Positions 18,097 to 27,236 are shown, counted from the stretch's first letter. The stretch: DNA of 56,558 nucleotides from Saprospiraceae bacterium (GCA_016787525.1 JAEUUP010000053.1:1-56558), one strand, 5' to 3'. The notes: generated by a model not told the origin, from the letters alone. Made by a program: numbers and translations.

Positions 18097-18702
18097 ATGT
18101 TATTTAGAAAACTACTGACTCTTCTGCTGTTTCTTACAGTTTCTATTGCTTTTGCTCAAAAAAATACTGTACTCGACACGCCCACATCGCGGCATTACCT
18201 ATCTTTTCAATGGTTCGGATTGACTTTTCACCCAGGTGGTGGTAGTGTTTTTATGCGCGACAACTATCCATTGAGGCTCGATACTAAAGCGTATTGGGTT
18301 TTGAACATTGGGGCTTCTGTGAGTTACGACTATGCTTTGTCCAAACGTTTTTTCATTCGTACTGAGGGGGCCTATTTTATGGATTGTGCTTGGCAAAAGT
18401 CGGCTTGTCTGCATGTGGGACTTCATTTTACACCTCTTAAATGGGGCAAACACAGCATCAACGGTGGTTTAGGCCCTATGTTTTTGGTACGTGGCGATTG
18501 GGGCAAGTTTGAACGTTATCGCAGAGGTGATGATTTTTTTGGCGATCGGGTAAAGAATGGTTGGCAATACCGTTTTTTCCCTATTGGTGGCGAGTTTGAG
18601 TATCTGTATCAACTCAATCCTCGTTGGCAATTTCAATATTCTGTCATTCCAGGCTATCCTGCCGTCATTACTTCTAAAATTGGGGCGCGTATGAGGTTCT
18701 AA
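18097..18702 (+). CDS. Small outer-membrane beta-barrel-like protein (201 aa)
   Basis: Signal peptide FRKLLTLLLFLTVSIAFAQ precedes a sequence rich in alternating aromatic/hydrophobic strands: YLSFQWFGLTFHPGG, AYWVLNIGASVSYDYAL, FFIRTEGAYFM, HSINGGLGPMFLV, FQYSVIPGYPAV, and it ends with a terminal Phe (GARMRF), as beta-barrel proteins recognised by BamA do. Probably an 8-stranded barrel. No specific family. The TACTGAGGGGG copy reads TEG inside a predicted strand. Confidence 0.7.
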   Translation: MLFRKLLTLLLFLTVSIAFAQKNTVLDTPTSRHYLSFQWFGLTFHPGGGSVFMRDNYPLRLDTKAYWVLNIGASVSYDYALSKRFFIRTEGAYFMDCAWQKSACLHVGLHFTPLKWGKHSINGGLGPMFLVRGDWGKFERYRRGDDFFGDRVKNGWQYRFFPIGGEFEYLYQLNPRWQFQYSVIPGYPAVITSKIGARMRF

Positions 18703-18722
18703 AGTGTGCTTTTCTGCACCGA

Positions 18723-18762
18723 AGTTGACACAGGTCTAAGGCTTGTGTCAACTTTTTTTTTC
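18723..18762 (+). terminator. Intrinsic terminator
   Basis: AGTTGACACA (18723-18732) pairs with TGTGTCAACT (18744-18753), followed by eight or more T. Ends the transcript of the beta-barrel-like gene. Confidence 0.85.
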
Positions 18763-18854
18763 TAAAAAGATAGTCTTTTTGCAGTCAAAAGCGTAGCTTC
18801 GTTTTTCATTAAAATTGTCTGATTTACAATTATAAAAAACGAAAGCGACCAGCG

Positions 18855-20177
18855 ATGAAAAGACGTTATTTCCTTTCTCAATCCTCTAAAACACTGGGCA
18901 GTTTGGCTCTAATGAATGCTTTGCCCAGTTCTCGTATTTTTGGAAAAACAAGTCACGTTGCACCAAGCGATAAAATCCGTGTGGGTTTGATTGGTTGCAA
19001 AGGTATGGGCTTTGCTAACCTTAAATCTATCCTCAAATTGCCCGAAATAGACTGCGTTGGCCTATGCGATGTAGATGCAAACGTGTTGGCAGAACGCCAA
19101 AACGATGTCGAAAAACTGAGGGGGTCCAAACCAACAGGCTACGGCGATTTTAGAAAGCTCTTAGAAGATAAAACCATAGATGCCGTCATCATTGGTACGC
19201 CCGACCATTGGCATGCACTGCCCATGATTTATGCTTGTCAAGCGGGAAAGGATGTCTATGTCGAAAAACCTCTGGGTAGAACGATAGAAGAATGCAATAC
19301 CATGTTGGCAGCTGCTCGCAAATACAACCGAGTCGTTCAAGTGGGGCAATGGCAACGCAGTCATCAGCATTGGCAAGATGCCATTAATTTCGTACGCTCT
19401 GGCAAATTGGGCAAAATCCGCACTGTAAAGTCTTGGGCTTATCAAGGTTGGATGAAATCTGTGCCTGTCAAGCCCAATACGACTCCACCTACGGGCGTAG
19501 ATTATGATATGTGGCTTGGACCTGCACCCAAACGTCCATTCAATGAAAATCGCTTCCATTTTGAATTCCGTTGGTTTTGGGATTATGCGGGTGGATTGAT
19601 GACAGACTGGGGTGTACACATTATAGATATGGCTTTATATGGCATGAACGCCGCAGGCCCCAAATCAGTGATGGCATCGGGCGGCAAATACGCTTATCCA
19701 GACAGTGCTATGGAAACACCAGACACTTGTCAAGCTATTTATGAGTTCGATGGCTATACAATGATATGGGAACACGCCAATGGCATCAATGGAGGGCCTT
19801 ATGGACGCGACCATGGTGTGGCTTTTATTGGCAATATGGGTACTTTGGTGGTGGATAGGTTGGGTTGGGAAGTCATACCTGAAACCGACAAAGGCAAAGC
19901 CCGTATGGAAGTCGTTAATTTGGTTCATGCAAAAGGCAGTGGCTTGGATAACCATACCCAAAATTTTGTAAATTGCATGAAATCGCGCGAAAAACCCAAC
20001 TGCGACATAGCTATTGCCCAAAATACGGCGTTAAATGCTTCATTGGGTAATATTGCTTTCCGTGTCAATCGAAAAATATTCTGGGATGCCGCCAAACAGG
20101 AACTCATAGGCGATAAAGAAGCCAACAGATTGACTAAAGCCAATTACCAAAATGGTTGGAAATTGCCTAAAATATAG
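18855..20177 (+). CDS. Gfo/Idh/MocA family oxidoreductase with Tat-like signal (440 aa)
   Basis: NAD(P)-dependent sugar or cyclitol dehydrogenase fold. N-terminus MKRRYFLSQSSKTLGSLAL resembles a twin-arginine signal (RRxFL). Rossmann motif VGLIGCKGMG follows; EKP of the family is in DVYVEKPLGRT, and the second domain contains GGLMTDWGVHIIDMALYG. Bacteroidota have many periplasmic relatives, some acting as glycosidases with tightly bound NAD. Substrate unknown. A one-mismatch word copy (AACTGAGGGGG at 19114) reads LRG. Flanked by terminators, so monocistronic. Confidence 0.9.
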   Translation: MKRRYFLSQSSKTLGSLALMNALPSSRIFGKTSHVAPSDKIRVGLIGCKGMGFANLKSILKLPEIDCVGLCDVDANVLAERQNDVEKLRGSKPTGYGDFRKLLEDKTIDAVIIGTPDHWHALPMIYACQAGKDVYVEKPLGRTIEECNTMLAAARKYNRVVQVGQWQRSHQHWQDAINFVRSGKLGKIRTVKSWAYQGWMKSVPVKPNTTPPTGVDYDMWLGPAPKRPFNENRFHFEFRWFWDYAGGLMTDWGVHIIDMALYGMNAAGPKSVMASGGKYAYPDSAMETPDTCQAIYEFDGYTMIWEHANGINGGPYGRDHGVAFIGNMGTLVVDRLGWEVIPETDKGKARMEVVNLVHAKGSGLDNHTQNFVNCMKSREKPNCDIAIAQNTALNASLGNIAFRVNRKIFWDAAKQELIGDKEANRLTKANYQNGWKLPKI

Positions 20178-20260
20178 TTTTTGTGAATAGTTTAAAAATA
20201 GACTCATACTGAGGGGGGGCGTTTTGCCACCCAAAAAGGGCATATTCAAAGAATCATGTT

Positions 20261-20317
20261 GTTCAAATCTTAGATTTGAACCTATTATGGAGCAGTGAGG
20301 AGACTTACTGCTCTTTT
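20261..20317 (+). terminator. Two hairpins, terminator of the Gfo/Idh gene
   Basis: GTTCAAATC/GATTTGAAC at 20261-20281 and GAGCAGT/ACTGCTC at 20290-20313 followed by TTTT. They lie about 40 bases beyond a TACTGAGGGGGGG copy at 20207. Confidence 0.55.
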
Positions 20318-20468
20318 GGTTCTGAAAAATCTGTCAATCCTTTGTTATAGTTTATCTTATACGCATCTGTGACGACGAAAAAACAGTGTTTTATCGAAAA
20401 ACTCAAAAATCTCAATTAGATTTGCGGCGTTTTCAAAACAAACATCGTTTAATAATTTATCACAAGAA

Positions 20469-20843
20469 ATGAAAGCTGCTAAAATCACTACTTGCCTTTT
20501 TTTATTAAGCACTATTAGTATCATGGGTTGTCAATCTGATGCCTCACCCAAAAGTCGTTTGAAAGGACGTTGGGATATGAAGTACGCAGAACTGAATGGG
20601 CAAGCGGCCCCTTTGTTAGAAAGAATGTATTTTCAATTTGACGATAAACAGGTAACGACTAATTTTAATGAAGCAGCGGTTGACGAAACCGTGCCTTTTG
20701 AGTTTGAAGAATCAATTATTACAAAAAAGTCTGAACCCATCATCGAGTTTGAGGTCATAAGTTTGTCGGATTCTATTTTAGAAATGACAACCGCAATGCG
20801 TGGCTTCGATTTTAAATTGGTTTTGCAACACTCAAGTCAATAA
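20469..20843 (+). CDS. Small lipoprotein, lipocalin-like (124 aa)
   Basis: Signal peptide with lipobox (ISIMGC, Cys about residue 21). The mature part begins SRLKGRWDMKYAELNGQ, the LxGxW entry pattern of lipocalin-like Bacteroidota lipoproteins, then strands YFQFDDKQVTTNF and IIEFEVISLSDSILEMTTA. Likely a small beta-barrel attached to a membrane. Ligand and role unknown. It lies alone between terminators and the GWxTD gene. Confidence 0.7.
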   Translation: MKAAKITTCLFLLSTISIMGCQSDASPKSRLKGRWDMKYAELNGQAAPLLERMYFQFDDKQVTTNFNEAAVDETVPFEFEESIITKKSEPIIEFEVISLSDSILEMTTAMRGFDFKLVLQHSSQ

Positions 20844-20955
20844 GCCCATAAATCGTTCAACTGATACAGTCGGAAATCGTGATGAGTAACCCATATGACA
20901 CAGCGAAACAATTTCTCTCTCTTTAACACTTTGCGTGAAATTAACTGACAACCTG

Positions 20956-22413
20956 ATGAAAAAGCTTTCACTTTTACTACTCTCCACTTTACTCTCTTTT
21001 TCGACTTCGTTGTTTGCCATCGAAGCGAGTATCACTCATGCGTGCTACAAAAGCGCGACTGAAAACTATATCGAATTCAATCTATACGTCTTGGGGCGTT
21101 CCGTCGAGTGGGTTCAGTTGGACTCCGTTGACTCGCAGGCGAGTATTGAAGTGGGTATCTTTTTTAAACAGAAAGGACAGGTCATCCAATTCGACAAATT
21201 TGCGATGAAAAGTCCAAAGACGATGGACCCCGTCAACTTCGAGGATTTCCATCGCTATGCGTTGCCAACAGGAAGCTACGATTTGGAGGTAACACTGAAA
21301 GATATGAACAAAAAGGAGCAGCCTGTGACCTACAAATCGTCCATTTTCATGGATTTTCCAGACGATATGCTCCGCCAAAGCGATATTAAGCTCTTGACAG
21401 GCATCAGACCCGATTCTACTGAGGGGTCGCCGCGGGTCAAATATGGCTATTTTATGGACGCATTGCCGTTCAACTTCTACGATAGTCGCAGTACGCATTT
21501 GTCGTTCTACAATGAAATCTACAATGCGGACAAAGGCATCGGCGAAGATTATGTCTTGAGTTACGCCATTCAAAAACTGTTCGCCACACCCAACGATAAA
21601 CCCTTGCTGATTGCCCACAAACGCAAAAAAGCCGAATCTTTTGCTGTCAATCTCTTGCAATTGGACATCTCAAAACTGGAGTCGGGCAACTATCGCCTCG
21701 TGGTGAGCATCCGAAACCGCGCCAATGAACTCTTGAGCGAAAAAGAAATCCTCTTTCAGCGCAGCAACCCGAACTTAGCACCCGATGAGGTGGTCATTAC
21801 CGACGATGCCTTAAACTCGGAGTTTGTGGCGCAACTCGAAGAAAAGGATTTGCGTTTCACATTGAAATCCATCCTGATGAAAGTGCCTGAGGAGGATGTA
21901 ACCATCGTCAATGAGATGTTGAAAACCAAGGACTTGAAGGCTCAAAGACGCTATATTTTCAAATATTTCTCAAAAGTAAATCCCAATTTGCCCGAACAAG
22001 CGCACGACGAATACATGCTCGTTGCTAAGGCCGTGGACAGAATGTATAATAATGGTTTCGGTTACGGTTTTGATACCGACAGAGGGCGCATTTTTCTGAA
22101 ATATGGTCGTCCCGACGATATGATTACGGTCGAAAATGAAGCCACTGCCCCACCCTATGAGATATGGATCTATAATAGAATCGAAAAAACCCAACAAACA
22201 AACGTCAAATTCCTTTTTTATAATCCCAATTTGATGGCTAATGGCTACCGATTGCTGCATTCTTTGTGCCGAGGCGAACTCAACAACCCTCGTTGGGTCA
22301 ATGAACTCTACAAAAGTGTGCCCAATGAGCAAACAGGCAGCCTCATAGACGGTAACAGCGGTATGCAACGCAATGTCAACCGCCGAGCTGTCGAACTAAT
22401 GAATGAATATTAA
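20956..22413 (+). CDS. GWxTD domain-containing protein (485 aa)
   Basis: Start set at 20956 where the signal peptide begins (KKLSLLLLSTLLSFSTSLFA); a start 21 bases upstream is less likely. The N-terminal two thirds are beta-rich. The C-terminal GWxTD region is shown by YGFDTDRGRIFLKYGRPDDM and PYEIWIYNRI. Such proteins are periplasmic and of unknown function in Bacteroidota and Acidobacteria. Stop overlaps closely with the next gene (2 bases apart), implying translational coupling with the glycosyltransferase. Word copy at 21417 reads TEG. Confidence 0.85.
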   Translation: MKKLSLLLLSTLLSFSTSLFAIEASITHACYKSATENYIEFNLYVLGRSVEWVQLDSVDSQASIEVGIFFKQKGQVIQFDKFAMKSPKTMDPVNFEDFHRYALPTGSYDLEVTLKDMNKKEQPVTYKSSIFMDFPDDMLRQSDIKLLTGIRPDSTEGSPRVKYGYFMDALPFNFYDSRSTHLSFYNEIYNADKGIGEDYVLSYAIQKLFATPNDKPLLIAHKRKKAESFAVNLLQLDISKLESGNYRLVVSIRNRANELLSEKEILFQRSNPNLAPDEVVITDDALNSEFVAQLEEKDLRFTLKSILMKVPEEDVTIVNEMLKTKDLKAQRRYIFKYFSKVNPNLPEQAHDEYMLVAKAVDRMYNNGFGYGFDTDRGRIFLKYGRPDDMITVENEATAPPYEIWIYNRIEKTQQTNVKFLFYNPNLMANGYRLLHSLCRGELNNPRWVNELYKSVPNEQTGSLIDGNSGMQRNVNRRAVELMNEY

Positions 22414-22415
22414 GA

Positions 22416-23360
22416 ATGACCAATATCTCGATTGTCGCACCACTTTACAATGAAACTGAATCGTTTCCCCTTTTGGTAAAAAGGCTGAACAAACTGATGG
22501 ACTCAACCCCCCTCAGTATCGAAGTCGTTTTAGTGAATGATGGAAGCAGAGATAATACTGCCGAATTGATGCACCAATTGGCTCTGACAGACAATCGTTA
22601 CCACTGTGTTTTTTTAGCCAGAAACTATGGCCACCAAATTGCCCTCTCAGCAGGCTTGTCGAAAGCGCGAGGTACTGAGGGGGTAATGGTCATAGACGGT
22701 GATTTGCAAGACCCACCCGAACTTTTGTTCGACTTCTACGAAAAATACAAGCAAGGCTACGATGTGGTGTATGCCATTCGGCAGAAGCGTAAGGAGAATG
22801 TCCTCAAAAAGGCGGCTTATAGGCTCTTCTATCGCCTGTTGAAATCCATCTCTTATATTGATATTCCGCTCGATTCGGGCGATTTTTGCTTCATGTCGCG
22901 GCGTGTGGTGGACGTGATGAACGCCATGCCCGAAGAAAGCCGCTACATACGCGGTATGCGCTCGTGGATAGGTTTCGAGCAAATCGGTGTGCCTTACGAG
23001 CGTGCCGAAAGAGCCGCAGGAGACTCCAAATACAGCTTCCGAAAACTCCTCCAACTCGCCTACAATGGCATTTTCAACTTCTCGGAGTTCCCTATCAAAC
23101 TCATCAAGCGGGTGGGCTATGCCTCAGTCGGCATATCGTTTCTCTATTTGGTGTATAGCGTCTATCGAAAACTCATTTATGATGACGTACCACAGGGTTT
23201 TACGGCCACCATCTTCATCATCATCTTCTTCAGTGGCATCCAATTGTTCTTTATGGGCATCATGGGCGAATATTTGTTGCGCATTTTCTTCCAAGTGAAA
23301 GGCAGACCGCTGTTTATCGTTAAGAACGAAATTTTGGACGGCAAACTGGTCAACAAATAA
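22416..23360 (+). CDS. GT2 glycosyltransferase, DPMS/GtrB-like (314 aa)
   Basis: Family 2 glycosyltransferase at the cytoplasmic membrane, probably moving a sugar to a polyprenyl phosphate. GT-A motifs: ISIVAPLYNE, VLVNDGSRDNT, ARNYGHQIALSAGL, and DGDLQDPPEL with the DxD-type metal site. Two C-terminal transmembrane helices (ASVGISFLYLVYSVY and IFIIIFFSGIQLFFMGIMGEY) are typical of the DPMS/GtrB group. Two word copies lie only 160 bases apart in opposite orientation (PLS at 22507, TEG at 22673), the latter replacing the segment before VMVIDGDLQ. Confidence 0.93.
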   Translation: MTNISIVAPLYNETESFPLLVKRLNKLMDSTPLSIEVVLVNDGSRDNTAELMHQLALTDNRYHCVFLARNYGHQIALSAGLSKARGTEGVMVIDGDLQDPPELLFDFYEKYKQGYDVVYAIRQKRKENVLKKAAYRLFYRLLKSISYIDIPLDSGDFCFMSRRVVDVMNAMPEESRYIRGMRSWIGFEQIGVPYERAERAAGDSKYSFRKLLQLAYNGIFNFSEFPIKLIKRVGYASVGISFLYLVYSVYRKLIYDDVPQGFTATIFIIIFFSGIQLFFMGIMGEYLLRIFFQVKGRPLFIVKNEILDGKLVNK

Positions 23361-23449
23361 TAATTCTGCACGCCCATACAAACCAGCGAATAAATGATAG
23401 GTCTAAAATTTTTGTACAAATACCTGCACAAGCGCAGTTGCAAAAGCCC

Positions 23450-23457
23450 TAATTTTG
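23450..23457 (+). promoter_or_regulatory. Candidate -7 element for the DUF2853 gene
   Basis: TAATTTTG fits the TAnnTTTG consensus, placing the start about 34 bases before the gene. No well-spaced -33 TTTG was found. Confidence 0.35.
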
Positions 23458-23497
23458 CAACGAAAACAGCTATTTCTAACAAAAAACAATAGAAATC

Positions 23498-23866
23498 ATG
23501 TCAAAATTTGAAGAAGCCATCCAAAGCTATAAAACATTCATGGCCGATAAGTTGAAAGACAACGACATCAACGAAGCCCTCTTAATTCAGATTGCCCAAG
23601 AGTTAGGCACTTCCATCTACGATGCCGACGCAAGCCTCGTAGCCTGTTCCGACAAAGCCGAATTGGGTCGTGTGAAACAATATTTCCTTCTCGGTCGCTT
23701 AGGATTGACCGAATCTCCAGCCTTAGATGAAGCCATTAAAACCGTATGCAAGACAATGGGCACCAGCAACCGCAAAAAGTTCCGCACTGTCTTCTATTAT
23801 CTTTTAGTTCAACAATTCAATGCTGTTTCGACGGTTCTAACGCCAACGCCTGCGAATCTGTATTGA
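23498..23866 (+). CDS. DUF2853 family protein (122 aa)
   Basis: Small helical cytoplasmic protein matching DUF2853: KFEEAIQSYKTFMADKL, LGTSIYDADASLVACSD, ELGRVKQYFLLGRLGL, and TMGTSNRKKFRTVFYYLLVQQF. The family is widespread in Bacteroidota and Alphaproteobacteria and has no established function. Normal length. Followed by a hairpin terminator and a MITE-like element. Confidence 0.88.
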   Translation: MSKFEEAIQSYKTFMADKLKDNDINEALLIQIAQELGTSIYDADASLVACSDKAELGRVKQYFLLGRLGLTESPALDEAIKTVCKTMGTSNRKKFRTVFYYLLVQQFNAVSTVLTPTPANLY

Positions 23867-23910
23867 CCAGAGCATCGGCACAAAGAACCTGTTTTAAAAC
23901 TTAAAAGCAC

Positions 23911-23950
23911 AAAAAAAACGCTTTTCGAGATATTCGGAGAGCGTTTTTTT
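23911..23950 (+). terminator. Hairpin terminator after the DUF2853 gene
   Basis: AAAAAAACGCT (23912-23922) pairs with AGCGTTTTTTT (23940-23950) around a 17-base loop, giving a terminator that can work in both directions. Confidence 0.75.
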
Positions 23951-23960
23951 GTTTTAGTTA

Positions 23961-24162
23961 CTGATGTTACGCACGATACAATTACTGACTGTTTTTTGCT
24001 CCGCAAAAAAGACGTACTACGAAACTACTTTTTTTAGACCGAAGTTAATTTTTCAATCGCAAGCGATTGAAAAATTAACTTCGGTCTGATAGATTCTTTT
24101 TATTGTACGCTTTTTTTGCGTAGCAAAAAACAGTGCGTAACCTCTACATTGCGTAACATCAG
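23961..24162. mobile_element. MITE-like non-coding element (copy B, ~202 bp)
   Basis: Ends are CTGATGTTACGCA and TGCGTAACATCAG, and the interior matches copy A (5938-6203) almost base for base outside the centre. The central hairpin is perfect here: a 25-base arm (24038-24062 region, AGACCGAAGTTAATTTTTCA...) and its complement separated by two bases. The outer AAACTGTTTTAAAACTTAAA segment of copy A is partly present at 23889-23906, before the terminator hairpin. No open reading frame. Confidence 0.8.
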
Positions 24163-24176
24163 TTAGTTAAAGCCAT

Positions 24177-24263
24177 AGGTATCCGATACAGAAATTTGAA
24201 TCGTTTTCTACTTTTTTTTGAAAAAAAAGTAGAAAACGATTCAAATTTCTGTATCGGATACCT
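24177..24263. repeat. 87-bp perfect palindrome (43-bp arms, 1-base centre)
   Basis: Left arm 24177-24219 starts AGGTATCCGATACAGAAATT and ends in an eight-T run; base 24220 is the centre; the right arm 24221-24263 is its exact complement. It lies 14 bases after MITE copy B. TATCGGAT-type sequence recurs in the repeats at 40577-40818. Long perfect palindromes with almost no spacer are unstable in many hosts. Confidence 0.92.
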
Positions 24264-24635
24264 GCGCTTCAAAAGACAGTTTGACCAAGTTATTATTTAC
24301 TGGTTGCCATAACGCCTTTGTTAATTTTATTCCTGAACATCTCTAATAGAAACGAAAGAGTCTATTCTGTGCGACAAGCCTATTTCTAAAATCCTAATTC
24401 ATTGATAATCAACATCTCCAAAATTTCAAAACTTCCGTAAACGTACTTTTCCCATAAAACGGATAGCTCAGCATGACATGCGGGGTTGAAATCGCTCCCT
24501 ATCTCAAAAACCAAACATCTATCAAAAACGCATTTAATTAAAAACTTATTTTTATTAAATACAAAACATCCCTATATTTACGAGTTCGTAAACTCAAACC
24601 CATTTCCACTAATTTAATCTAAAAAAAGCATTGGT
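24264..24635. other. Gene-free spacer
   Basis: About 370 AT-rich bases with no supported reading frame, RNA gene or clear promoter. CCCTATATTTACG at about 24570 weakly resembles a -7 element for the following gene. Confidence 0.5.
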
Positions 24636-25673
24636 ATGAACCAAGAATCTGACGATCTAACAGTACTTCCCGTTGCTCAGCAGCACAAACCTTTCGTCGT
24701 TTTGGGATTCGACATGGTCAAAATCGTATTGGCTGACAAAGAAAATCCCTTGACTAAAGGTATGCACGACATCCTCACCACACCCAAATCGTGGGAAAAC
24801 TTTTATAAATTCATAGACAAATGCAAAAACGATATGGACGGCGACAATTGGGAAATCCATACCTTAGAAATGCTCGATTTCTTCATGCTCAACGACTTGA
24901 CTTTGCGTATTTTACAGTCAGAATACAAAGAAGTCTTGCGCGAAGGATTTGAAAGCCATACCGATGGCATCGAAAACTTCGACAACATCATCGCCAATAT
25001 CTGCTTAATGGCCCAAGATGCCGTTGATGCGTTTCAAGCATTTAAAATACACGATACCTTTGCTTCCTACATGTGGTCAGCCGAACGATTACCCGACCCA
25101 TACACAGGCATCTCGCCCGCAATGGCGAAGTTCGGACACATTCCGAAGATACCGACCAACCCCAAACAAATGCTGTTCAAAGATTTTGGAGACGACAACG
25201 TCGCCGTGCTGCGGAAAAGCAAAGGCCACCAAATATTTATGAAACACATAAAATGTGTCTTCGCTCTGCAAACCATTCTATTAGATGGTGAAAATCCACC
25301 CGCTAAAATTATACAAGCCTTTTTTCCTGATATAGAAGCAGAAATGTTCAAACTGGCTGTAAAACTCCGCAAAAGTATCAACAGAAAAATTGTTCGATTC
25401 TCAGAACAAGAATTCGGTCTCCTCTATGCCTCCACCGACCTCTACGGACGCTTGATGGCCTCGACATACCACGACATTATGATAATAGTGGCCAGAAGAA
25501 ACCGCATCACAGATTTGGAAACATTGAGTGATGAAGAATTGGCAAACCAACCCTTTTTGACAAGAAGCAGTGTGGACGATGAATTGCAAATGTTCAACGA
25601 AGGATTTGGCGAACTGCCTGTCATAAAAACCTACCGAGAAGTCACCGCAGACATGCCTTGGTTCGATGATTAA
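24636..25673 (+). CDS. Unrecognised cytoplasmic protein (345 aa)
   Basis: No family recognised and no signal peptide. Sequence is mainly helical and acidic; features are FVVLGFDMVKIVLADKENPL near the start, FFMLNDLTLRILQSEYKEVL, a Pro-rich stretch RLPDPYTGISPAMAKFGHIP (about 152-171), and a C-terminus ending TADMPWFDD. Word copies are absent from the gene; one follows at 25727 in the convergent intergenic space together with a CCCTCAGCA near miss. It is isolated between MITE/palindrome sequence and the 21-bp-array cassette. Function unknown. Confidence 0.6.
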   Translation: MNQESDDLTVLPVAQQHKPFVVLGFDMVKIVLADKENPLTKGMHDILTTPKSWENFYKFIDKCKNDMDGDNWEIHTLEMLDFFMLNDLTLRILQSEYKEVLREGFESHTDGIENFDNIIANICLMAQDAVDAFQAFKIHDTFASYMWSAERLPDPYTGISPAMAKFGHIPKIPTNPKQMLFKDFGDDNVAVLRKSKGHQIFMKHIKCVFALQTILLDGENPPAKIIQAFFPDIEAEMFKLAVKLRKSINRKIVRFSEQEFGLLYASTDLYGRLMASTYHDIMIIVARRNRITDLETLSDEELANQPFLTRSSVDDELQMFNEGFGELPVIKTYREVTADMPWFDD

Positions 25674-25845
25674 AGAAACCCTCAGCAATATCACTAAAAA
25701 AAACAGAGGGGACGATGACAACATCGCCCCCTCAGTAATCATAAATCAAATTTCTTTTTAATCACTAAAAACTCTAATAAATCATTAAAGCCCAAACAAT
25801 CGAAACCCAGTCATCCATGACCGCCAATGACCACCGATAGCGTCC

Positions 25846-26799
25846 TTACACCGTCGCGACTGTCGGCACTGCCGCCAATTTGACAATCAGACGATTGAAC
25901 ACATTGACTTTGACCTCATATTTTTTCATCGTAATCGTCTCAAAACCCTCTGCTTCAATCACAAGCGTGTATTTGCCAATTGGAATATCCGTTATTTTCG
26001 CCAAACCATCGGCATCAGTCGTCACAACCATATCTATATCCGTAAAAGTCAACTTCACGTTGCCCACAGCCTTTTTATTCGCGCCATTGATCGTCTTCAC
26101 ATTGATACCAGACGGACGAGTGCCGCGCACCTGAGCCATCAAATCGTCCCACGTAAACTTCAAAGCCATCGCTTCGTCCTTTCTGAACACCTTTTGAGCA
26201 TCCGCCAACATCGTTTTCAGATTATTAAAAATCCCGTTATTCGCCAAAACCTTCTCCTCCGTCTCATTGTAAGCCGCAATGTCCGCCTCGCTCCAACTTT
26301 TGTACAATGCATCAAACTCCGTCTTCAAAGTCTGAATCTGCGTCGCAAAATCAGCAGGCATATTATTATTGGCCGTCAAATCAGCCAAGTTATTGGTCAC
26401 AAACGGTGCCATGGCACTCAACATAGCCGACACACTGACCCAATTGCAAGCACTTGATTTGACATAAAATTGTTGACCCGCCGCCTGAATCATCGTCTTA
26501 GCCTTGTCAGAGCGGTAAGCATCTTCAATATAACCCTTCAACAACTGAAAAACCTCCAACACATCGTCCTTTTTGTCCACGAGGTCAATCCGAAGATTCT
26601 GAGCAGTGGCATAACGCGCCCTTGAGTCGTACATAGCATCCGCAGCGTTAATCATTGTTTGATTCTCAACCACAAAAGCGGGAGAATACTTCTGCTTATA
26701 AGCCGTAAAAGCAGGCAATTGCGTTTCGCAAAGATCCCAACCCTTGCGGCAAATGACGTAAAGCTCTGGTTGAGAGCAGGAATAATTGGTTGAAGCCAT
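25846..26799 (-). CDS. Cassette-1 protein with C-terminal carboxypeptidase-regulatory-like domain (317 aa)
   Basis: Begins MASTNYSCSQPELYVICRKG with no signal peptide. The first about 235 residues are helical and unrecognised; the last 80 (INGANKKAVGNVKLTFTDIDMVVTTDADGLAKITDIPIGKYTLVIEAEG) form a carboxypeptidase-regulatory-like beta-sandwich. The first 70 residues are closely matched by the broken gene at 55382. Upstream lie a leader nearly identical to that of the paralogue and then a 21-bp tandem array. Function unknown. Confidence 0.75.
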   Translation of the reverse strand: MASTNYSCSQPELYVICRKGWDLCETQLPAFTAYKQKYSPAFVVENQTMINAADAMYDSRARYATAQNLRIDLVDKKDDVLEVFQLLKGYIEDAYRSDKAKTMIQAAGQQFYVKSSACNWVSVSAMLSAMAPFVTNNLADLTANNNMPADFATQIQTLKTEFDALYKSWSEADIAAYNETEEKVLANNGIFNNLKTMLADAQKVFRKDEAMALKFTWDDLMAQVRGTRPSGINVKTINGANKKAVGNVKLTFTDIDMVVTTDADGLAKITDIPIGKYTLVIEAEGFETITMKKYEVKVNVFNRLIVKLAAVPTVATV

Positions 26800-26852
26800 C
26801 GTACATGGTTTTTAAAAAGTGATAAAAAATGATTGATTAAAAAAGCATCGTG
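26800..26852 (-). promoter_or_regulatory. Conserved leader of cassette 1
   Basis: On the minus strand the sequence TTTTTTATCACTTTTTAAAA followed by ACCATGTACGATGGCTTC is nearly identical to 55331-55388. Two ATGs occur 8 bases apart; the in-frame start is the second. Conservation of non-coding bases between paralogues indicates a functional or recently copied leader. Confidence 0.65.
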
Positions 26853-26875
26853 CAGAGCAGAGCAAAATCCAAAAC

Positions 26876-27050
26876 AAGCAAAAAAAAACAGTACCGAAGC
26901 CTTTGTTGGTTGGCACCTAAATAAAAAAAAACAGTACCGAAGCAAAAAAAAACAGTACCGAAGCAAAAAAAAACAGCACCGAAGCAAAAAAAAACAGTAC
27001 CGAAGCAAAAAAAAATAGTACCGAAGCAAAAAAAAACAGCACCGAAGCAT
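26876..27050. repeat. 21-bp tandem array 1 (about 7 units)
   Basis: Units contain an A9 run followed by CAGTACCGAAGC (variants CAGCACC and TAGTACC). One unit at about 26876-26900 is separated by an unrelated 30-base stretch from six contiguous units (26922-27050, exact 21-base period). A-tracts repeat every 21 bases, two helical turns, so the DNA should be curved. It lies upstream of the 25846-26799 gene. Confidence 0.9.
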
Positions 27051-27236
27051 TTTTCAGACACCCAGTAAGGCTTTCAAAACAGCAACAAAAGGAAAAAAAA
27101 TAGAAACCCCATTGCCCGCCTTCACCACACAGTTGAAGCCCACCTTTGTGAAACTCCCCTCACGACCCAACATCCAATACCGACTGAAAACAAACCATCC
27201 ATCGGGTAAAAATATTTAGTTGTGAATTAATTATAT
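27051..27236. other. Spacer between array 1 and distal repeat
   Basis: No gene or recognised signal. Contains GC-richer sequence (27110-27200) than the island to its right. Confidence 0.4.

Noticed and set aside
26876-27050. CRISPR array
   Set aside because: Units are contiguous with no unique spacers, the period is 21 bases, and no cas genes are nearby.
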